Program-made: the position numbers and the translations under genes
Shown here: positions 16,253 through 24,216 of the stretch, piece after piece
Position numbering within the stretch: position 1 is the first letter of the stretch
How the letters are laid out: each line of letters begins with the position of its first letter
Notes under the pieces: generated by a model
Databases searched by the model: none
Told to the model about the DNA's origin: nothing
Seen by the model: only the letters and a program-made list of their open reading frames with translations
Assembly (NCBI GenBank): GCA_029976025.1
Contig: JARKNX010000049.1
Coordinates: forward strand, 1-52,606
Reading direction: 5' to 3'
DNA length: 52,606 bases
Origin: Aggregatilineales bacterium
Lineage (GTDB): Bacteria; Chloroflexota; Anaerolineae; Aggregatilineales; Ch27

Positions 16253-18240
16253 TGGGTTTCGTAGGAGGTCATGGCGGCATACGTCTGACAGGGCGTGAAG
16301 ACCTCAAGCCTATCAATACCACGGTAACGCTGAAGCGATTCGCGCACTATTTCCGACCTTACTGGATGCTTGTGATCCTGACGGTCATACTGATTGTCGT
16401 GAACACTTATGTACAGGTGGTTGTGCCTGACCTGGCGGGTCAGGTTGTCGATTGCTTCCTGACGCCGAGCACAACCGCAGCGATGGCGCTGCTCGGAGGA
16501 GGGGGAGATACCGCCCAGGCTAACTGCTGGTACGGCCAGCCGGCCCCCGGCACACCACAGGAGGAAATTATCGCCGCCCTGGGAGGGTTGATCCTCCTGA
16601 TTGTCGGCCTTTACCTGATTGCGGCGGTTACCGGCGGCCTGATGTTCTTTCTGATGCGCCTGGCTGGCTGGCGCGCTATCAAGCAGATGCGTATCGATGT
16701 GTTCGCCCACGTTCATAAGCTGTCGCTGGGTTACTTCGACAGGAATGAAGCGGGTGATGTCATGAGCCGCATCACCAGCGATTCCGACGCGATTGAGCAG
16801 GCGTTCGGCTTCGGGCTGGTGCAGGTGGCGAGCGGCCTGCTGCTGATAGTGTGGGTGATCTGGGTTATGCTGGGCCTGAGCGCGCCTTACGCGCTGCTCA
16901 GCCTGATCGTCATCCCGGTGATGATACTGGCGACGAGATGGTTCTCCGGCCAGGCTCGCAAGGCCTTCCGCCGCGCCCGCGCCGAGATGGGATCGGTCAA
17001 TGCTGACTTGCAGGAGGGCATTTCCGCCGTCCGCGAAGTGCAGGCGTTCAGCCGCGAGGATGAGAATATCGAGCAGTTCCGTATCTCTAACGCGGCCAAC
17101 CGCGACGCGAATGTGCTGGCTGTGACCTATACCAGCGCCCTTCAGCCGGTGCTGGAGGCGCTGGGCTATGTGTCCATGGCGATTGTGGTGGGTGTCGGAG
17201 GTGTCGCCATCCTGGGCGGCGGAACCCTGTTCGGCTCGACGATTTCGCTGGGCCTGGTGGTTACCTTCCTCGCCTATACCCAGCGGCTCAACCAGCCGGT
17301 GGCGATGATCTCGTCGATGTGGACGAATATCCAGAACGCGATTGCCGGCGGCGAGCGCATCTTCAACCTGCTGGATGAGCAGCCGGATATCGTCGATCGG
17401 CCGGATGCCCGCACGCTGCCGCGAGTTCAGGGGCGGGTGGAATTTGTCGATGTGTACTCCGAATATCTCCCCGGCGAGCCGGTTTTGCAGGGCGTCAGCC
17501 TGGTGGCGGAGCCGGGGCAGACCATCGCCATTGTCGGGCCGACCGGCGCGGGTAAGACCACGATTGCCAGCCTGATTCCGCGCTTTTACGATGTCACCTC
17601 CGGCGCTGTCCTGATTGACGGCATCGATGTGCGCGAGGTGACGCAGGACAGCCTGCGGCTCCAGATCGGCGTTGTGCTCCAGGACACTTTCCTGTTCAGC
17701 ATGTCGGTGATGGACAATATCCGCTACGGGCGGCCCGAAGCGACCGATGAAGAAGTTATCGCGGCGGCCAAACTATCCCATGCCCACGACTTCATCGAGC
17801 GGCTTCCGAATGGCTACCAGACGGTGCTGGGTGAACGCGGCGCGGGCCTGAGTCAGGGCCAGCGGCAGCTTATCTCTATTGCCAGGGCGGCCCTGAGCGA
17901 TCCGCGCATCCTGATTCTGGATGAGGCGACGAGCAGCGTCGATACCCGCACCGAACGCCTGATCCAGAAGGCGCTGGCTCAGTTGCTGGAGGGGCGTACC
18001 AGCTTTGTTATCGCCCACCGCCTGAGCACAATCCGTAACGCCGATCAGGTGCTCGTGGTCGAGGGCGGCCGCATTGTGGAGCGGGGCACGCATGCCAGCC
18101 TCCTGGAGGCGAAGGGCGCGTACTATAACCTCTACATGAGCCAGTTCCGCCGGCAGGTCGAAGTGCTGGATGAGCCTGCCGAGGGCGGCAACGGGCGGAC
18201 TGCGGCGGTTGTGCGGCCGGCGCCCGCGGTCGCCGACTGA
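16252..18240 (+). CDS. ABC exporter half-transporter, catalytic partner
   Basis: A 662-residue type I exporter, partner of the preceding gene. Walker A GPTGAGKTT is at 429-437, Walker B has the catalytic Glu558 (ILILDEATSSVD) and the switch His589 is intact (AHR). Its signature is altered to LSQGQ (533-537). In a heterodimer this altered signature would face the partner's degenerate Walker site, while the partner's normal LSGGQ completes this subunit's active site. The membrane part has an insertion around residues 70-105 with GGGGDTAQANCWYGQPAPG between the first two helices. The start codon overlaps the previous stop, with CAGGAGG upstream. Probable role: MarR-controlled export of drugs, lipids or metabolites. 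Confidence 0.94.
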   Translation: MGFVGGHGGIRLTGREDLKPINTTVTLKRFAHYFRPYWMLVILTVILIVVNTYVQVVVPDLAGQVVDCFLTPSTTAAMALLGGGGDTAQANCWYGQPAPGTPQEEIIAALGGLILLIVGLYLIAAVTGGLMFFLMRLAGWRAIKQMRIDVFAHVHKLSLGYFDRNEAGDVMSRITSDSDAIEQAFGFGLVQVASGLLLIVWVIWVMLGLSAPYALLSLIVIPVMILATRWFSGQARKAFRRARAEMGSVNADLQEGISAVREVQAFSREDENIEQFRISNAANRDANVLAVTYTSALQPVLEALGYVSMAIVVGVGGVAILGGGTLFGSTISLGLVVTFLAYTQRLNQPVAMISSMWTNIQNAIAGGERIFNLLDEQPDIVDRPDARTLPRVQGRVEFVDVYSEYLPGEPVLQGVSLVAEPGQTIAIVGPTGAGKTTIASLIPRFYDVTSGAVLIDGIDVREVTQDSLRLQIGVVLQDTFLFSMSVMDNIRYGRPEATDEEVIAAAKLSHAHDFIERLPNGYQTVLGERGAGLSQGQRQLISIARAALSDPRILILDEATSSVDTRTERLIQKALAQLLEGRTSFVIAHRLSTIRNADQVLVVEGGRIVERGTHASLLEAKGAYYNLYMSQFRRQVEVLDEPAEGGNGRTAAVVRPAPAVAD

Positions 18241-18272
18241 GGGCGCGCCGCCTGTCCCGGGCGATGCAGATG

Positions 18273-18307
18273 CAGCGGAGTGCTTCGGCGCTCCGCTGTT
18301 GTTTTTT
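18273..18307 (+). terminator. Strong Rho-independent terminator after the ABC exporter operon
   Basis: Arms CAGCGGAG and CTCCGCTG extend inward to a stem closed by a TTCG tetraloop (18284-18287). TTGTTTTTT follows. It ends the MarR-exporter operon. Confidence 0.9.
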
Positions 18308-18381
18308 AAGGGTTCCCCTGTAGACTCGGGGGACATCAGCACGGGCAGAGTTGCCTTTAGTCTTTTGAGCGCAGAGGCGGC

Positions 18382-20472
18382 ATGGCGGCTCAGAGTGTGT
18401 TGCGTATAGCGGTGACGCTGGCATGTTTGCTGGCCTGTATCCTGGGTGGAGGAGCGAGGGCGGCGCAGGCACAGGGAAATGATGCGGTCACCATCACGGG
18501 TGTCCTGACCGCTATTGAGCCGGCAAGCGATGTCCTGATCCGGGTGTTTGCCGGCCAGCCGGTGACGATCGTCCTCTCCGCGCCCACAATCGATCCATCC
18601 CTGACCGTTCTGGATGCCATTGGAGGGGTGATCGCCTCCAACGATGATGCGGACGCCGCGCTGGGGCTGCCCTCGCCCCGCGATGCGGCGGTGATGTTCA
18701 CGCCCGCGACAAACGATCTGGCGCTGGTGCGCGTGAGCAGCTACCGGTGGACCTACAGCGGGCCGTACACCCTGACGGTGCACGGCGCAGAAGTCGCCGG
18801 GCAGACGCCGGTCAGCCTGGTCCAGGAAGCGAACGGCGCGGTTATCGAGGGGACGCTCACCCCGTATCCTGACCGCGCGGCGCGCGCCGCGTATAGCTTC
18901 CCCGCATTAGCTGGCGCGTCAATCCGGTTGACCCTGGCCAGCGAAGCATTTGACGCCGTGCTGGAAGTTTATGACGCGGCCGGGGAGCTGGTCGCCAGTA
19001 ATGATGACCATGCCGCCGAGATCGAGCTGCCGGCGCGGACCGATTCGGCGCTGACCTTTGAGGCCTCCGTCGATGGGATGTACTATATCCTGGTTCGCAG
19101 CTTCGAGGACGCCGGCAGCGGGGCGTATGTCCTGATCATCGATGGTGCGCGGTTTGGCCGGGCATCAGTGCTTTCGGCGGAGACCGCCCGGGAGGGCGTG
19201 TGCGATAACGTGCTGGGCAGCGTGGTGGGGGTTTCCTCCACTTTTGGCCGGGGGTATTCAGCGGAGAATCTGCTGGATGGCAACCCGGCGACTGGCTGGT
19301 CTTCCCGCAGCGATGACAGATCGCCTTACCTGATCTTTGAGGTCAGCGACGGCGTGACTGTCCGGCTGGATGGCGTGGTATTCAACGGCTTTTCGGCGTC
19401 CCCCGGTTACGCCAATGACAGCGTGCGGGCCTTCGAGGTAGCTGTTGCGAAGACGCTTGGCCCTCCGGAAACCTTCACCACCGTCCTGGAGTCTGAGGCT
19501 GCGCAGGAGAATGCCCCGCAGACCTATCCCTTTTCACCCGTTGAGGCCCGCTATGTGCTCCTGAGGCCGCTGAGCAATTACGGCGGCAACTACTTCCAGG
19601 CGACTGAATTCAACGCCTGCACGTCGCTCACCGGGCTGAGCAGCGGCAACCTGAGCGGCGAGCCTCCCTTTATCGTGGCGGGCGATCTGACCGAGGCACA
19701 GCCTTTTGTCGAATACCGGCTGTACGCACAGGACAACGCGCAGATGACAGTCACGCTAGTCAGTGAAGCGTTCGACGCCGTGCTGGAAATATATGACAGC
19801 GATGGGCGGCGGCTGGCCGATAACGACAACCATCCGCCGGATATCGTGCTCCCCCATCTGCAGGACGCCGGCCTGGCCCTCACGCTGGCCGAGCCGGGGA
19901 TGATCACCATCCGCGCGCGGAGCGTGGTGCGCGGGGGGCCGTACGTGCTGACGATTGACGGATCGCGTATCCAGGCGCGCCCGCCGGAGACGCCGTTGCT
20001 GGCCCCCTGCAACGATGTCTCCTCTGTGGAGGTCGGCGGCTCTGTTGTCGGCTATTCCAGCGAATTTGGCGGCCGCTGGGAAGCGGAATACCTCAATGAT
20101 GGAAGCAATGAGACCGGCTGGGCTTCCGCGCCGGGCGCGGTGAGCGCGCGGACGGAGTACGTGATTCTGAGCCTGGCCGGTGGCTCGCGAATAATTGAAG
20201 GCTTCCGGCTGAACCCTTCGGCCACCGGCGGCGACAGCACGGCCAACAATGTCAGCCGGTTCGCCGTGCTTGTGTCCAACACCATCCCCGAGCCGGAGGC
20301 TTTCCACGAGGTCTTTTCCACGCTGTTGAGCGAGCGCTACCGGCACACGCTGGGCTTTGAGCTGCCGGAGCCGGTGGAAGCGCGCTACGTTATGCTGGAG
20401 ACGCGGGACACGTTCGGCGGGCGGTGGCACGCGGTGGCGGAGTTCACAGTTTGCGCTGTCTCCGGCGGATAA
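18382..20472 (+). CDS. Secreted protein with alternating PPC-like and discoidin-like domains
   Basis: A 696-residue exported protein. Signal peptide MAAQSVLRIAVTLACLLACILGGGARAAQA is followed by repeated modules. Two PPC-like beta-sandwiches (about 35-140 and 145-265) are marked by EVYDAAGELVASNDDHAAEIELP and YYILVRSFED-GSGAYVL. A discoidin/F5-8C-like domain (about 270-415: SSTFGRGYSAENLLDGNPATGW, VEARYVLLRPLSNYGGNYFQATEF) comes next, then a third PPC-like unit (430-540) and a second discoidin-like domain (545-696: YSSEFGGRWEAEYLNDGSNETGW, VEARYVMLETRDTFGGRWHAVAEF). No catalytic domain or cell-wall anchor is visible. Such modules usually bind carbohydrate or surface polymers, so a surface or matrix adhesin role is inferred. 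It is followed by a convergent gene 15 bases away. Confidence 0.75.
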   Translation: MAAQSVLRIAVTLACLLACILGGGARAAQAQGNDAVTITGVLTAIEPASDVLIRVFAGQPVTIVLSAPTIDPSLTVLDAIGGVIASNDDADAALGLPSPRDAAVMFTPATNDLALVRVSSYRWTYSGPYTLTVHGAEVAGQTPVSLVQEANGAVIEGTLTPYPDRAARAAYSFPALAGASIRLTLASEAFDAVLEVYDAAGELVASNDDHAAEIELPARTDSALTFEASVDGMYYILVRSFEDAGSGAYVLIIDGARFGRASVLSAETAREGVCDNVLGSVVGVSSTFGRGYSAENLLDGNPATGWSSRSDDRSPYLIFEVSDGVTVRLDGVVFNGFSASPGYANDSVRAFEVAVAKTLGPPETFTTVLESEAAQENAPQTYPFSPVEARYVLLRPLSNYGGNYFQATEFNACTSLTGLSSGNLSGEPPFIVAGDLTEAQPFVEYRLYAQDNAQMTVTLVSEAFDAVLEIYDSDGRRLADNDNHPPDIVLPHLQDAGLALTLAEPGMITIRARSVVRGGPYVLTIDGSRIQARPPETPLLAPCNDVSSVEVGGSVVGYSSEFGGRWEAEYLNDGSNETGWASAPGAVSARTEYVILSLAGGSRIIEGFRLNPSATGGDSTANNVSRFAVLVSNTIPEPEAFHEVFSTLLSERYRHTLGFELPEPVEARYVMLETRDTFGGRWHAVAEFTVCAVSGG

Positions 20473-20487
20473 GCCCGGCGGCGCCCG

Positions 20488-21099
20488 TCAGGGTCGCAGG
20501 CTCAGATCGTCCAGAAGGCGCTCCAGGGCGGCGATAGTTTCCTCTTTGCTGCCGTTATTGAGGATGGCGTAGTCGGCGATGGCGATGGGGCCGCCTTTTT
20601 CCAGCGTTTCAATCTCGGTGATATCCCGTCGTTCCGCCTCTTCCGGGGTGAGCGGGCGTTCGGGCCGCACCCCCAGGCGGGCATAGCGCAGGGCGCGATC
20701 GCAGATGACGGCCAGCAGCACCAGCTCCGCGCCGAACTCCGCTCTGAGCGTCTTGTATTCGCCGAAACTGTACAGCCCGTCGATGACGGCGCTGTGATGC
20801 TGCTCCAGCATGCCGCGTACAATCGGCAGAGCGCGATGCGCGTAGGCATCCATCCCCTCTCGGGCGCGAATCTCCTCCCGCACGATCCGCTCGTTCTCCG
20901 GCGTGACTTTCCATCCGCGCCGCACGACCTCATCGATCGTGATCCCGCCGAAGCGGAACTGCGGGAAGCCCTTATCCTCCATATATTTGGCCAGGAGCGA
21001 CTTGCCCGAACCGGGCATGCCGACCAGGGCCAGCAGGCGCGCCTGGACGCCGCCGGCTGTGCCGGGCAAGGTGAGGCGAGATGATCGGGGGAAGGTCAT
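20488..21099 (-). CDS. P-loop nucleotide/dephospho-CoA kinase-like protein
   Basis: A 203-residue P-loop protein. Walker A GMPGSGKS is at 27-34, with RFGGITIDEVVRRGW next and an RALRYARLGVRPE region that looks like the lid of nucleoside-monophosphate or dephospho-CoA kinases. The overall pattern resembles the UPF0200-like AAA/kinase group better than CoaE or adenylate kinase. The substrate is unknown. The first 20 residues precede the fold, so a GTG start further in (residue 18) is possible. AAAGG lies upstream of the ATG used here. It is a single gene, convergent with the PPC protein and divergent from the ATPase at 21293. Confidence 0.7.
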   Translation of the reverse strand: MTFPRSSRLTLPGTAGGVQARLLALVGMPGSGKSLLAKYMEDKGFPQFRFGGITIDEVVRRGWKVTPENERIVREEIRAREGMDAYAHRALPIVRGMLEQHHSAVIDGLYSFGEYKTLRAEFGAELVLLAVICDRALRYARLGVRPERPLTPEEAERRDITEIETLEKGGPIAIADYAILNNGSKEETIAALERLLDDLSLRP

Positions 21100-21292
21100 G
21101 GTCGGACGCCTTTAATGAACAGGAGAGGTTCGTCCGGACCATTATAGCGGCCGGCGGTCTTTCGGCCTACGGTGAAGCAGGCAGAAAGTGCCGGCCGGGC
21201 GGACTTGACGGCTGACGCCCGGCTGTCTACACTGTCGCATACGGTGCGGCGCGGGCAGGGCGGCAACCTGCCGGGCGGAGAAAGCGGCGAGC

Positions 21293-22627
21293 ATGGCGGC
21301 GGAAAATCCCTATCAATATAACGGCCCCATCGGCGAGATCGGACCATTCGCCGGTCGCGAACAGGCCTTTAACTTCATCCGCTCCAACCTCGTCAGCGGG
21401 GGGCGCGGCGCGGCGCTGGTGCTGCTGGGGCCGCATCAGATCGGCAGAAGCTCGGTGCTGCGGCGGCTGCCGGCGGAGCTGGATGCGCGCTTTGTCTGCG
21501 TGCGCCTGTCCCTGCGGGCCAGCACAGTTGCCGGGGAGAAAACCTGGCTGACGATCCTGGCTGAGGCGATCCCCCGGGCGCTGGAGATGGTGGAAGTCCA
21601 CACCGCCCGGCTGCCGGATTTGCCGGCGCACCCGGCGGACCTGCGCGAAGCGCTGGAAGGCGACTATATGTCAGAGGGGCTGCGCGCCCTGCGGCGGGAC
21701 CGCCTGCTGGTGATCCTGATCGATAACGCGGAACGTCTGCTGGTCGCGGTTCAGAACCGGACGCTGCCGCGCGACTCGTTTCGATTTCTGGGCTCCCTGT
21801 TGGAGAAACACGATCACCTGGCCCTGGTCATGGCGTTTGATTCGCGCTATGAGCCGGACCTGCTGGCGGTGGGGCCGCCCTTTGACCCGGCCCTGTTCTA
21901 CCGGTTGCGAACATTTTCGCCGGAAGAGCTTAAGGCGCTGCTCACGTCTGCCCTGCCGGAGGGGGTGACCTACGCGCCGGAAGCGCTCGATCAGGTGGTC
22001 GATCTGACCGGGGGGCACCCTTATCTGGCTCAGTTGATGGGCTACCTGCTCTATGAGCGCTCGGCGCAGTCCGGGCATCGCCAGCCGATCGCGGCGGCTG
22101 ATGTGCAGGCAGTGACTGGCGCGGCGCTGGCTATGGGCAGCGAGACGCTGGGCGCTATCTGGAACAACGGCTCCGATCAGGACAAACTGGTCCTGACGGC
22201 GCTCAGCGTCCTGAGCGCCGGGGAGCCGCCTACGCCGGTCCCCTTTGACGATATCACCGCCTGGCTGATGGCGGCGGAGCGCCCGCTGGACCCGCGCACG
22301 GTGAACGCCACCTGGCGGCGGCTGGAGTACGAGGATGTGCTGGACCTTTCGGCGGATGGCAGGCTGACGATCCGGGGGGGACTCCAGCGGCGCTGGCTGC
22401 GGGATCATGTGACGCTGCCAGAAGGGGAGGGGCAGGCTATATCATGGCGGCGGACCGGCCTGATCGCTCTGGCCGCCGTGGTCATCCTGGCAGTTTTCCT
22501 GGCGGTGCTCAGCGCGCTGCCGGGGCCGGATGTCGGAGGGAGCAGCGCCGGGGCGACGGTCACGCTCAACCTGGACCTGCAGGCAACCAGCGATTCTTAC
22601 GCCGCGACCCAGACAGCCGCGCCTTAG
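21293..22627 (+). CDS. STAND-like ATPase with altered P-loop and C-terminal membrane anchor
   Basis: A 444-residue protein. Residues about 18-290 resemble archaeal/Chloroflexota-type AAA_ATPase domains: FAGREQAFNFIRSNL, then a P-loop GPHQIGRSS (46-54) with Arg52 instead of the invariant Lys, Walker B-like LLVILIDNAERLL, and a sensor region TFSPEELKALL followed by DLTGGHPYLAQLMGYLL. A winged-helix-like part spans about 290-385. A single membrane helix (about 392-414) precedes a short Thr/Ala-rich tail predicted outside. The altered P-loop makes ATP hydrolysis doubtful. The role is unknown; neighbours are a histidine kinase and a Ser/Thr kinase, so a membrane-tethered signalling switch is plausible. 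Its stop overlaps the convergent histidine kinase's stop by 4 bases. Confidence 0.7.
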   Translation: MAAENPYQYNGPIGEIGPFAGREQAFNFIRSNLVSGGRGAALVLLGPHQIGRSSVLRRLPAELDARFVCVRLSLRASTVAGEKTWLTILAEAIPRALEMVEVHTARLPDLPAHPADLREALEGDYMSEGLRALRRDRLLVILIDNAERLLVAVQNRTLPRDSFRFLGSLLEKHDHLALVMAFDSRYEPDLLAVGPPFDPALFYRLRTFSPEELKALLTSALPEGVTYAPEALDQVVDLTGGHPYLAQLMGYLLYERSAQSGHRQPIAAADVQAVTGAALAMGSETLGAIWNNGSDQDKLVLTALSVLSAGEPPTPVPFDDITAWLMAAERPLDPRTVNATWRRLEYEDVLDLSADGRLTIRGGLQRRWLRDHVTLPEGEGQAISWRRTGLIALAAVVILAVFLAVLSALPGPDVGGSSAGATVTLNLDLQATSDSYAATQTAAP

Positions 22628-24192
22628 GACTCCGCCGTTGGAGCCGCCAGCGGAAGCCAGAACCCGAAGGTGCTGCCCCGGCCCGGCTCGCTCTCGAACC
22701 ACACCGCGCCGCCGTGCCGCTCGATCACGGCCTTGACCAGGCTGAGGCCCAGGCCGGTCCCGGAGATTTGCTCGGCGCCGGGCTGCTTGGCGCGGTAGAA
22801 ACGCTGGAAGATGCGCCCCTGAAGCTCTTTCGGGATGCCGTAGCCGTTATCTATGACGGAAAAATGAAAGCGGCCGCTCTCCGGCTCGGTGCTGGCGCGC
22901 GCCAGCACCTTACCCCCCTCCGGCGTATATTTGATGGCGTTATCCACCAGATTCTTGAAGGCTTCGCGCAGTTGGGCAGGATCGCCGCGCAGCAGTGGCG
23001 CCTGATCTGGCAGATCGCTGCTCAGAGACTGGCGCTTCTGCGCGGCGCGCGGCCCGGCTTCTTCCAGCAGGTCGCGGATCAGGGCGAGCGGATCGATATC
23101 TTCGGCCATCCCGGTTGCGGTGGATTCGATGCGCTCAACGTCGAGAAGCTGGGTAACCATCTCCAGCATGCGCTGAGTCACCCGGGCGATATCGGCGGCG
23201 AATTCGTAATATGGATGCGTCGGGTCCATCTCCATCAGCATCATTTCAGCGTACCCCAGGACGACGCCCAGCGGATTTTTGAGATCGTGGGAGGCGATCT
23301 GGAGCATCTGGCTCTTCAGGCGGTCCAGCTCTTTGAAGGGGGTCACATCGGTGAAGACAATCACATGTCCCAATTCACGCGTGATGCTTTGCTGCCAGTC
23401 GGATACCTGCACCCTGTAGTCGCGGCCTGCAGCTTCATCCCGCAACTGGAAGGAATTTTCTCCGGCGGCGATGCGGCTGGCGACTTCGGCGAAGAACGGA
23501 TTCGCGCCGATTTCGGTCAGCGGCCGGCCGATCAGGGTGTCCGGCGACCGGCCGATCATCTCCTGCGCGGCGGCGTTCAACAGCCAGATATTCCCGTCGG
23601 GGCTGAGCGTCAGGATGGCGTCGGCGGTGCTCTCCAGGACTGCCCGAATCTGGCGCTCGTGTGTCTCCACCTGGTGGAATAACTGTGCGTTGCGCAGGGC
23701 AATCGATGCCTGATGCGCGACCGCGGTGACCAGGCGCAGGTCATCTTCGCTAAAGTGGCCGGGTCGCGTATGTTCCAGCGTCATAATGCCGTTGATGTGC
23801 CCGTCAACCAGAAAGGGCACACAGAGGGCTGACCGCATGGGCTGTAGATCGTCGGGGAAGACAACCCAGCGCTCGTCTTCCAGCGTGTCGGTGATCAGGA
23901 CCGGGGTTCTGGTGTGGTACACCCAGCCCGCCAGCCCCTTCTCCAACACCTCGGCGATCATCGTCTGGGATCGCTCTGGCGGCAGGTCCTGGCGGGTGAT
24001 GTAACGATCGGCGGTTGGGCTATCCTCGTTGAAGACGATGAAACTGCCGCGCTGGGCGGCGGTGGACTCGGTCAATAGCGAAAGAGTCCGGACGAGCACG
24101 TCATCCAGATTGAGCGAAGTCAGCAACTCAGCGGTGCTGGCGAGGACGAAGAACTCCTGAGTGTGACGATTGAATGGCAGGTTCTTCGACAT
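22624..24192 (-). CDS. GAF-PAS sensor histidine kinase (soluble)
   Basis: A 522-residue kinase without membrane segments. Order: GAF (about 15-170), PAS (about 180-300, AVLESTADAILTLSPDGNIWLLNAAAQEMIGRS), HisKA with phospho-acceptor His302 in IASHDLKNP, and HATPase_c (about 400-515) with N box NLVDNAIKYTPEGG, G1 DNGYGIPKE and G2 GTGLGLSLVKAVIERHGG. It would autophosphorylate in response to a cytoplasmic ligand or redox cue. No full response regulator is adjacent; the only receiver-like domain nearby is in the fusion at 33078-33830 and is degenerate. It lies 24 bases downstream of the Ser/Thr kinase gene on the same strand, so the two kinases are co-transcribed. Confidence 0.93.
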   Translation of the reverse strand: MSKNLPFNRHTQEFFVLASTAELLTSLNLDDVLVRTLSLLTESTAAQRGSFIVFNEDSPTADRYITRQDLPPERSQTMIAEVLEKGLAGWVYHTRTPVLITDTLEDERWVVFPDDLQPMRSALCVPFLVDGHINGIMTLEHTRPGHFSEDDLRLVTAVAHQASIALRNAQLFHQVETHERQIRAVLESTADAILTLSPDGNIWLLNAAAQEMIGRSPDTLIGRPLTEIGANPFFAEVASRIAAGENSFQLRDEAAGRDYRVQVSDWQQSITRELGHVIVFTDVTPFKELDRLKSQMLQIASHDLKNPLGVVLGYAEMMLMEMDPTHPYYEFAADIARVTQRMLEMVTQLLDVERIESTATGMAEDIDPLALIRDLLEEAGPRAAQKRQSLSSDLPDQAPLLRGDPAQLREAFKNLVDNAIKYTPEGGKVLARASTEPESGRFHFSVIDNGYGIPKELQGRIFQRFYRAKQPGAEQISGTGLGLSLVKAVIERHGGAVWFESEPGRGSTFGFWLPLAAPTAES

Positions 24193-24216
24193 ATCATCAA
24201 CTCATCTCTCTCGGTG

